64,000 nt of DNA. Origin: Flavobacteriales bacterium (GTDB lineage Bacteria > Bacteroidota > Bacteroidia > Flavobacteriales_D > Crocinitomicaceae). Position numbers and translations under genes: made by a program. Below the pieces are notes generated by a model that ran no database searches, was not told the origin of the DNA, and saw only the letters and a list, made by a program, of their open reading frames with translations. The first letter of the stretch is position 1. The number at the start of each line of letters is the position of its first letter. This document shows, one piece after another, positions 58,593-64,000 of this stretch. The stretch spans positions 38,416 through 102,415 of the forward strand of contig CANMHB010000013.1 in assembly GCA_947497485.1 (NCBI GenBank). The letters are read 5' to 3'.

Positions 58593-59717
58593 CTATTTAG
58601 GATTAAGGTATACAAAAATCTCAACTTCCTCCTCAGATAATTTCAATCCCCTGCGCTCCATCATGTTATTTGCATATTCAATTGCTTTATCCAATTTGAA
58701 TGGAACAAATCCTGCGCTACCGCCCCAAGAAAAAGAAGGTATGAATTTAGGTGGGAAATCAGCTCCGTAAATATTGCTACTAACGCCAACGACAGTCGCA
58801 GTATTAAACATTGAGTTAATACCGCATTTGGAATGGTCACCCATGGTTAAGCCCATGAATTGAATGTTGGTCTTTTCTTCCTTTTGCGTTTCGTAGGAAT
58901 AAGTCGAAACGTTGCCATAATTATTTTTGAGGTTGGAGGTATTTGTATCTGCCCCAAGATTGCACCACTCGCCAATCAAAGAATTTCCTACAAAACCTTC
59001 ATGTCCTTTATTTGAGTATGCTTGAAAAACCGAATTGTTGACTTCACCTCCAACTTTGCAATGCGGACCTAAGGTTGTGGCTCCATATATTTTTGTTCCG
59101 AGTTTCAGAGCACTGTGTTCACACATCGCTAAAGGTCCACGAACAATGGAACCCTCCATGATTTCAGCATCTTTACCGACATAAATCGGGCCCATGGTCG
59201 TATTCAAAATGCTCGCCTCCACTTTTGCGCCTTCTTCCATAAAAATCATATCGGATGAACCAATAACAGTGTTTGATTTTGAAAGTTTTTGGGATTTTCT
59301 TCCAGAAGAAATCAATTCGAAGTCAGCTTCCAAAACAGCATCATTTTTTTGATACAAATCCCAACGATTTTCCAAAATCACAGGAGCTTCACCTTTGAAT
59401 TGTATTTTTTGTGTTCCATTTCCAGCCAGAAAAATCTCATTCAAATAAAGCGCCGTATTTTCATCCAAATGCATAATTGCTGCAACTACATCTTCGTTTG
59501 GAATTAACGCTGCATTCACTCGGATTCCATTTTCGATTGACTTGAATTTTTTAGAAAGGTAATCTTCTGTTAAAAATCCGATTTCAGCTTCAGGTAGGTA
59601 TATTTTCCAACGTTCATCATTTGTGAAAATACCCATACGTAAATTTCCTACAGGTCGTGTTAAGCTTAAGGGTGCAAATCGAAGATGAAGAGCGTTATCG
59701 TCTAGGTTAATTTTCAT
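58593..59717 (-). CDS. GlmU-like putative sugar nucleotidyltransferase
   Basis: 374 aa from the ATG at 59717; a longer frame needs a TTG at 59738. The N-terminus reads LRFAPLSLTRPVGNLRMGI, a nucleotidyltransferase-like start seen in Bacteroidota GlmU-family proteins. The second half (about 170-330) is a left-handed beta-helix of hexapeptide repeats (ILNTTMGPIYVGKDAEIMEG, IVRGPLAMCEHSALKLGTKI). It probably has a role in nucleotide-sugar or cell-wall metabolism. The usual LxxGxGTRM loop of active GlmU uridylyltransferases is not visible, so true catalytic activity is uncertain. Confidence 0.8.
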   Translation of the reverse strand: MKINLDDNALHLRFAPLSLTRPVGNLRMGIFTNDERWKIYLPEAEIGFLTEDYLSKKFKSIENGIRVNAALIPNEDVVAAIMHLDENTALYLNEIFLAGNGTQKIQFKGEAPVILENRWDLYQKNDAVLEADFELISSGRKSQKLSKSNTVIGSSDMIFMEEGAKVEASILNTTMGPIYVGKDAEIMEGSIVRGPLAMCEHSALKLGTKIYGATTLGPHCKVGGEVNNSVFQAYSNKGHEGFVGNSLIGEWCNLGADTNTSNLKNNYGNVSTYSYETQKEEKTNIQFMGLTMGDHSKCGINSMFNTATVVGVSSNIYGADFPPKFIPSFSWGGSAGFVPFKLDKAIEYANNMMERRGLKLSEEEVEIFVYLNPK

Positions 59718-59771
59718 ATGTGTTAAATTGTTTTTCAATGGTCATATGGAATCGCCAAAAAAAATAATACT

Positions 59772-61265
59772 TTATTTGTTTAGAATCTCTACTTGGCTTA
59801 TTTCATTTGCTAGTTCTGTTTTAGTACTAAAAAGATAGAGTAATGCAAAGGTAATCGCTCCATTTATGATAAGCATTTCATTTCCTATTTTGTAATGTTG
59901 ACCGAATAGTTCAGGTGAAAACAAATCCAGTAAATAACAAAGTAATGGAGAAACGAGGCAAACCACGGGAACTATGTTCTTTTTTAAAATTCGTTTGGTA
60001 AAAATTCCAAAGGCAAATAATCCGAGAAGCGGTCCGTAAGTATATCCAGCAATTAAGAAAATTAAATCGACAATTGTTTTGCTATTTACAGCTTTAAAAA
60101 TGAATACGAGAATGATAAACAAAGCTGCGAAGCTCAAGTGAATGATTTTTCTGAGTCTGGTTTTTTCTGCTTCCGATTTGGAATCTGAGCGTTCAAATCC
60201 AAGAATATCAATGCAGAAAGAAGATGTCAACGCTGTAATTGCACCATCAACTGAAGGAAATAAGGCAGAGATTAAACCAATTATGAAAATCAAGAAAATT
60301 CCTTTGGATAAATGGGTCTGAACGATTGAAGGAAAAACATCATCAGGGGCGTATTGCCATCCATTTTTGTTTGCATACAAATATAAAAGTCCACCAAGGA
60401 ACATGAATAAAGCATTTACTAGGAGTAACACAAAACTAAAAGTCACCATGTTTTTTTGAGCGTCTTTCAACGTTTTTACACTGATGTTTTTTTGCATCAT
60501 TTCTTGATCAAGACCAGTCATAGCAATTGTAATGAAAGCACCACCTAGGATATGTTTAAGAAAATAACTCTTCTTGTTGACATCAGTCTCCCAAAGCTTT
60601 GTCATTCCTTGATCTTTCATATTGTTCCAAATACTCGACCAATCGAGATGTAAGGCACTTTGGATCGCGAAAATACAAACAACCAAAGCTAATAGCATAA
60701 ACGTTGTTTGAAGCGTGTCAGTCCAAACGATTGTCTTCACACCTCCTTTCAATGTGTAAGCAATGATCATCAGCATAATGACCAAAGTTGTTAACCAAAA
60801 CGGAATTCCAATTTCCTCGAAAACAAAGGTTTGCATTACGTTTATTACGAGGTAAAGTCGAACTGTAGCACCAAGTGTTCGCGATAAAATAAAATACCCT
60901 GCTCCCCATTGATAAGCACTAAATCCAAGGCGATGACTTAAATACGTATAGATTGAAGTAAGATTATATCTGTAATAAAGCGGAAGAAGAATATAAGCAA
61001 CAGCAAAATACCCCAAGAAAAAACCAATGACCAGCTGATAATAACTCCAACCATTCGCTCCAACGGAACCTGGAACCGAAACGAAAGTTACTCCCGAAAG
61101 TGATGTTCCAATCATTCCGAAAGCCACTAAATACCAAGGACTTTGCTTGTTTCCTGCGTAAAATGATGCAGAATTCGCATTTTTTGAAGTAACTCGTGCT
61201 ACTATAAATAGCGCAACGAAATAAACAATCAAGATAAGCGGAATTAGGATTTTAAAATCAAGCAT
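59772..61265 (-). CDS. Sodium:solute symporter family protein
   Basis: 497 aa with about 13 hydrophobic helices, SSS family. Near the N-terminus are FYAGNKQSPWYLVAFGMIGT and SLSGVTFVSVPGSVGANGWS, the family's sodium-site region, and later KGGVKTIVWTDTLQTTFML and FPSVDGAITALTSSFCIDIL. It should bring in a small organic solute (sugar, sialic acid, proline or similar) with sodium. The substrate cannot be set by context; the neighbours are the GlmU-like gene and a lipoprotein. Confidence 0.92.
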   Translation of the reverse strand: MLDFKILIPLILIVYFVALFIVARVTSKNANSASFYAGNKQSPWYLVAFGMIGTSLSGVTFVSVPGSVGANGWSYYQLVIGFFLGYFAVAYILLPLYYRYNLTSIYTYLSHRLGFSAYQWGAGYFILSRTLGATVRLYLVINVMQTFVFEEIGIPFWLTTLVIMLMIIAYTLKGGVKTIVWTDTLQTTFMLLALVVCIFAIQSALHLDWSSIWNNMKDQGMTKLWETDVNKKSYFLKHILGGAFITIAMTGLDQEMMQKNISVKTLKDAQKNMVTFSFVLLLVNALFMFLGGLLYLYANKNGWQYAPDDVFPSIVQTHLSKGIFLIFIIGLISALFPSVDGAITALTSSFCIDILGFERSDSKSEAEKTRLRKIIHLSFAALFIILVFIFKAVNSKTIVDLIFLIAGYTYGPLLGLFAFGIFTKRILKKNIVPVVCLVSPLLCYLLDLFSPELFGQHYKIGNEMLIINGAITFALLYLFSTKTELANEISQVEILNK

Positions 61266-61368
61266 TCTCTATTGGTTTTTGTAAAAATAAAGAAAGCTAG
61301 AAGTCAAATTACTATGAACAAGGTATAATTTTGAACATCATAAAGTAAAGAATTATTGAAAATCGCAT

Positions 61369-61824
61369 TCAAGGAACGAAAACATACCGAATTTTAGTTC
61401 GCCAACCAATAATTTGTAAGTCTGTTTCGAAATCTCGCTCTTTCAATCCAGTTAGCTCGCGGATATTGATAATGAATGTTTGATTTCGGAATTCTTTGCA
61501 ATTCGGATCACTTGCTCGAATTCCTAGTTTAACTTGCCTTTGTGGAATTTCAGTTTGTGAAAGCGCCTCGCTCCCAATTAATTCGACAACATCTTTTCCG
61601 TTGCAAGAACCATCGTATTGCACAGTTAAATAAAGTAAGTTGGCATCGATGAAAACATTTTTAATTACGTAAGGATCGGATTCTGGTAATGTGCCAATTT
61701 TTGCTGCAAAATCAATTGTCTCAAGTGGTTTTCCAGTTGGAATAAAAACACTTTTCTTGGAACAAGATGAAAATGAAATTGTGATTGCTGATAGAATAAA
61801 AATTCCTTTAATTAGGCCGTTCAT
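61369..61824 (-). CDS. Putative lipoprotein of unknown function
   Basis: 151 aa. A signal peptide with a lipobox (ISFSSC, Cys near residue 21) is followed by a domain of beta strands with Cys residues (DGSCNGKDVVELIGSE, ASDPNCKEFRNQTFI). I do not recognise the family. It is divergent from rimO, with a 46-base gap that holds promoter boxes for both. It is 103 bases upstream of the symporter on the same strand. Confidence 0.7.
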   Translation of the reverse strand: MNGLIKGIFILSAITISFSSCSKKSVFIPTGKPLETIDFAAKIGTLPESDPYVIKNVFIDANLLYLTVQYDGSCNGKDVVELIGSEALSQTEIPQRQVKLGIRASDPNCKEFRNQTFIINIRELTGLKERDFETDLQIIGWRTKIRYVFVP

Positions 61825-61835
61825 AAGCTAAAATT

Positions 61836-61843
61836 TAAAGTTA
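61836..61843 (-). promoter_or_regulatory. Candidate -7 box (TAACTTTA) of the lipoprotein gene
   Basis: The minus strand reads TAACTTTA, one base off TAnnTTTG, 11 bases before the lipoprotein ATG. Confidence 0.35.
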
Positions 61844-61856
61844 AACGAAAGTAATG

Positions 61857-61864
61857 TAATTTTG
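61857..61864 (+). promoter_or_regulatory. -7 box (TAATTTTG) of rimO
   Basis: TAATTTTG is a full match to TAnnTTTG and ends 6 bases before the rimO ATG at 61871, so the transcript may start at or very near the start codon. It overlaps a TTG that could otherwise be taken as an earlier start. Confidence 0.6.
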
Positions 61865-61870
61865 CACTTC

Positions 61871-63181
61871 ATGAAAACTAAAACGCTAAAGAAGAATAAA
61901 GTTAACGTTGTTACGCTTGGTTGTTCAAAAAACACATTTGATTCCGAAGTTATGATGGCACAGTTGAAGGCCAATAACTTCGATGTCGAACATGAATCAA
62001 TGGATGATGATGCAGAAATTGTAATCATAAACACGTGTGGTTTTATCGACAATGCGAAACAAGAATCAATTGATACAATTATTCGTTATGCGGAAGCAAA
62101 AGCGGAAGGTTTAGTTGACAAAGTTTATGTTACAGGTTGTCTTTCTGAACGCTATAAAGACGATTTGGAAAAGGAAATCCCGGAAGTTGATGCTTATTTT
62201 GGAACTAGGGATTTACCGCGACTGCTGAAAACATTAAAAGCAGATTACAAACATGAACTAGTTGGTGAGCGACTTCTTACAACTCCAAATCACTATGCGT
62301 ATTTTAAAATCGCTGAAGGTTGCGATCGTCCTTGTTCCTTTTGTGCGATTCCTCTGATGCGTGGAAAACATGTTTCGACACCCATCGATGATTTGGTAAT
62401 CCAAGCGAAAGGTCTTGCTGCCAAAGGCGTTAAAGAATTGATGTTAATCGCACAGGACTTAACCTATTACGGCCTGGATTTATACAAGAAACGAGCGCTA
62501 TCAGATTTAATAAAACGACTTTCAGATGTTGATGGAATTGAATGGATTCGACTGCATTACGCTTTCCCGAGTGGATTTCCGATGGATGTTTTGGATGTTA
62601 TGAATGAACGTTCGAATGTCTGCAAGTATTTAGACATGCCTTTGCAACATGGTTCAACGAAAGTTCTGCAAGCAATGCGCCGTGGAATTACACGCGAGAA
62701 AACGGAAGAATTAATCGCGCAAATAAGATCAAAAGTGCCAGATATAGCCTTGAGAACGACATTAATTGCTGGTTATCCTGGTGAAACGGAGGCAGATTTT
62801 CAAGAAATGTATGATTGGGTTGAGCGAAGCCGATTCGATCGTTTAGGAATTTTTGCCTACTCGCACGAGGAAAACACACATGCCTTTAATTTCAAGGATG
62901 ATGTTAGTGCAAAACTGAAGAAGAAACGTGCTGATATGATTATGGATTTGCAATCAGGCATAAGTTATGACTTGAACCAGCAGAAAATTGGAAAGACGTT
63001 TAAAGTGCTTTTCGATCGTGTGGAGGGAGATTATTTCATTGGTCGCACTGAGTTTGATTCTCCAGAAGTTGATAATGAAGTGTTAGTCAAAAAATCCGAA
63101 TCCTATATTCGTCTTGGCGATTTCGAAAATATTCTAATTACCTCCGCAGATCATTATGATTTGTATGGGAGAGTCCAATGA
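61871..63181 (+). CDS. rimO: Ribosomal protein S12 methylthiotransferase RimO
   Basis: 436 aa from the ATG at 61871; a TTG three codons earlier lies inside the promoter box and is rejected. The N-terminal UPF0004 domain has Cys in TLGCSKN, NTCGF and TGCLSE for one cluster; the radical SAM motif is CDRPCSFCAIPLMRGKH (near residue 150); a TRAM domain is at the C-terminus. The segment DMPLQHGSTKVLQAMRRG is typical of methylthiotransferases. It adds a methylthio group to an aspartate of ribosomal protein S12. Confidence 0.96.
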   Translation: MKTKTLKKNKVNVVTLGCSKNTFDSEVMMAQLKANNFDVEHESMDDDAEIVIINTCGFIDNAKQESIDTIIRYAEAKAEGLVDKVYVTGCLSERYKDDLEKEIPEVDAYFGTRDLPRLLKTLKADYKHELVGERLLTTPNHYAYFKIAEGCDRPCSFCAIPLMRGKHVSTPIDDLVIQAKGLAAKGVKELMLIAQDLTYYGLDLYKKRALSDLIKRLSDVDGIEWIRLHYAFPSGFPMDVLDVMNERSNVCKYLDMPLQHGSTKVLQAMRRGITREKTEELIAQIRSKVPDIALRTTLIAGYPGETEADFQEMYDWVERSRFDRLGIFAYSHEENTHAFNFKDDVSAKLKKKRADMIMDLQSGISYDLNQQKIGKTFKVLFDRVEGDYFIGRTEFDSPEVDNEVLVKKSESYIRLGDFENILITSADHYDLYGRVQ

Positions 63182-63521
63182 TCTTTCGTTTTATCGAATT
63201 TATAACACCAGTTTTTTATTCAGGTTTTAGCTCAAGTTATAAAAAAATGCCATGGCTAAAAGTAAGCATTTAATTTTTTTCGGTTGATTGATCTGGTGAA
63301 AAAGTGGTTTTTGGGAATCTAGGATTTTAAAATTTAATTCAATAATACCATAGTAGTTATACAAAAAGCATAAATCTTTTTATTTCATTATGATTTTTTA
63401 TTAGTTTTAGCTAAGCGAAATAAACCTTCGCTTATTCATCTGAATTGGATGGCTTTGGGTAGGTTTGTTGCGTGTATAAGAGAGTTATCTGCAACCCTAA
63501 CAGCCCACACTAAAAATTAAG
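63182..63521. other. Intergenic region before the Crp/Fnr gene
   Basis: 340 bases, A/T-rich, without an open frame that I can support. The part nearest the Crp/Fnr gene (63451-63506) is more G/C-rich and holds an imperfect inverted repeat (see the repeat entry). I see no tRNA or clear terminator. Confidence 0.5.
63451..63506. repeat. Imperfect inverted repeat before the Crp/Fnr gene
   Basis: The left arm GGCTTTGGGTAGGTTTGTTG (63451-63470, then C) and the right arm GCAACCCTAACAGCC (63491-63505) can pair as GGCT...TAGG.TT.GTTGC with GCAA.CC.TA...AGCC, with several unpaired bases, around a loop of about 20 bases. The pattern with bulged bases looks like a mobile-element end or a dispersed repeat, but I cannot show a second copy. 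Confidence 0.35.
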
Positions 63522-64000
63522 ATGACAACTAAATACTTCGACAATTTATTAGCCGAGATTTCAAAAACAGGGAAACCAAATCTTGAAGACAACGAATATA
63601 TTAGTCAGTTTTTTATACCTATAAATTCGACAAGAAATTCAATTTTAGAAGAACAAGATAAAATTCCAGAATACTTGTATTTCATAAATTCGGGTTTTAT
63701 GCGACTATTTTACTATGACCAAAACGGAGAAGAACAAACAACTTTTTTGTGTTCGCAAAATGGTTTCATTGCATCATTCTCATCATTGATAAATCAGACC
63801 AAAGCGACAGAAAATGTAGAGTCTATTACGGATTGTGAATTATTGAAAATTTCTTTCGTAAATGCAAAACAACTTGTAGACAAAAGCGAAATTTTCAAAA
63901 ACTTTTTTTTATTAATGTTTGAAAAGTCTATTTCATTAGCAACATTAAGAGCCAATGACTTAGCATCATTAAATGCTGACCAACGCTACCAAAAAATGAT
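63522..64000 (+). CDS. Crp/Fnr-family transcriptional regulator, 5' part
   Basis: 159 codons up to the right edge; the gene runs on beyond the window. The visible part is the cyclic-nucleotide-binding-like beta roll, with SILEEQDKIPEYLYFINSGF, RLFYYDQNGEEQTTFLCSQN and SFSSLINQTKATENVESITD, then the start of the dimerisation helix. The DNA-binding helix-turn-helix is expected past the edge. Many Bacteroidota members of this group do not bind cAMP, so the signal is unknown. The gene is preceded by an inverted repeat and 340 bases of non-coding DNA. Confidence 0.88.
   Translation, partial: MTTKYFDNLLAEISKTGKPNLEDNEYISQFFIPINSTRNSILEEQDKIPEYLYFINSGFMRLFYYDQNGEEQTTFLCSQNGFIASFSSLINQTKATENVESITDCELLKISFVNAKQLVDKSEIFKNFFLLMFEKSISLATLRANDLASLNADQRYQKM

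Noticed and set aside
63451..63506. Integron attC site
   Set aside because: The stem has bulges like attC, but neither strand shows the paired core sites RYYYAAC and GTTRRRY in the right places, and no integrase is in view. It is kept only as an unexplained inverted repeat.

Overview
The window is a low-GC chromosomal stretch from a member of the Bacteroidota, probably Flavobacteriales and perhaps close to Fluviicola/Crocinitomicaceae. The signs are SusC/SusD outer-membrane genes, two large secreted proteins with type IX secretion (T9SS) C-terminal sorting domains, promoters of the TTG-N18-TAnnTTTG type, and a tRNA-tuf-secE-nusG-rplKAJL-rpoBC block of the Bacteroidota kind. The genus is inferred from sequence style only.

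Layout. 1-3.9 kb: the 3' end of a DUF4340-like gene, a zinc-ribbon coiled-coil protein next to a Nif3-family protein, a small outer-membrane barrel and a YceI protein. 3.96-22.05 kb: a starch/maltose utilisation locus. One six-gene minus-strand operon runs sugar kinase, alpha-amylase, MFS sugar transporter, beta-phosphoglucomutase, GH65 maltose phosphorylase, T9SS-secreted alpha-amylase. Upstream of it are a divergent NrtR/AraR-like Nudix regulator, a susC-susD pair, a GH31 alpha-glucosidase and a type I GAPDH gene. 22.3-28.7 kb: an RluA-type pseudouridine synthase, a CcsB-CcsA (ResB/ResC) cytochrome c biogenesis fusion and a T9SS surface protein. 29.0-41.3 kb: a long plus-strand run with an H-NOX nitric-oxide sensor, two large soluble histidine kinases and a lone receiver protein, then a saccharopine-dehydrogenase-like enzyme, a DUF3467 protein, two glycosyltransferases and a FemAB-like acyltransferase. 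41.4-54.4 kb: four tRNAs, tuf, tRNA-Trp, secE, nusG, rplK, rplA, rplJ, rplL, rpoB, rpoC. 54.5-64 kb: recG, accA, ispE, a GlmU-like protein, a sodium:solute symporter, a lipoprotein, rimO and the start of a Crp/Fnr regulator.

How the genes work together. In the sugar locus, the T9SS amylase would cut starch outside the cell and SusCD would bind and import the oligosaccharides. The second amylase and the GH31 enzyme would trim them in the periplasm, and the MFS carrier would bring maltose into the cytoplasm. Maltose phosphorylase and beta-phosphoglucomutase would then give glucose 6-phosphate, with the kinase recovering the free glucose. I see the same 15-bp inverted repeat, consensus RTGTNAAAATGACAC, upstream of the kinase operon/regulator pair, of susC and of gapA, and nowhere else that I noticed. 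I infer that it is the operator of the Nudix-type regulator and that it ties glycolytic GAPDH to starch use.

In the signalling locus, the first kinase carries what looks like an HNOBA domain, the H-NOX partner domain of soluble guanylate cyclase. The sensor and its associated domain therefore sit in two coupled genes with a histidine kinase as output. Both kinases also share a long insertion inside the dimerisation/phosphotransfer region. These two loci are the most interesting parts of the window. Other points are a glycosyltransferase that seems to start at ATC, a possible L1-type leader before rplK, a hairpin between rplL and rpoB, and promoter boxes that abut start codons.
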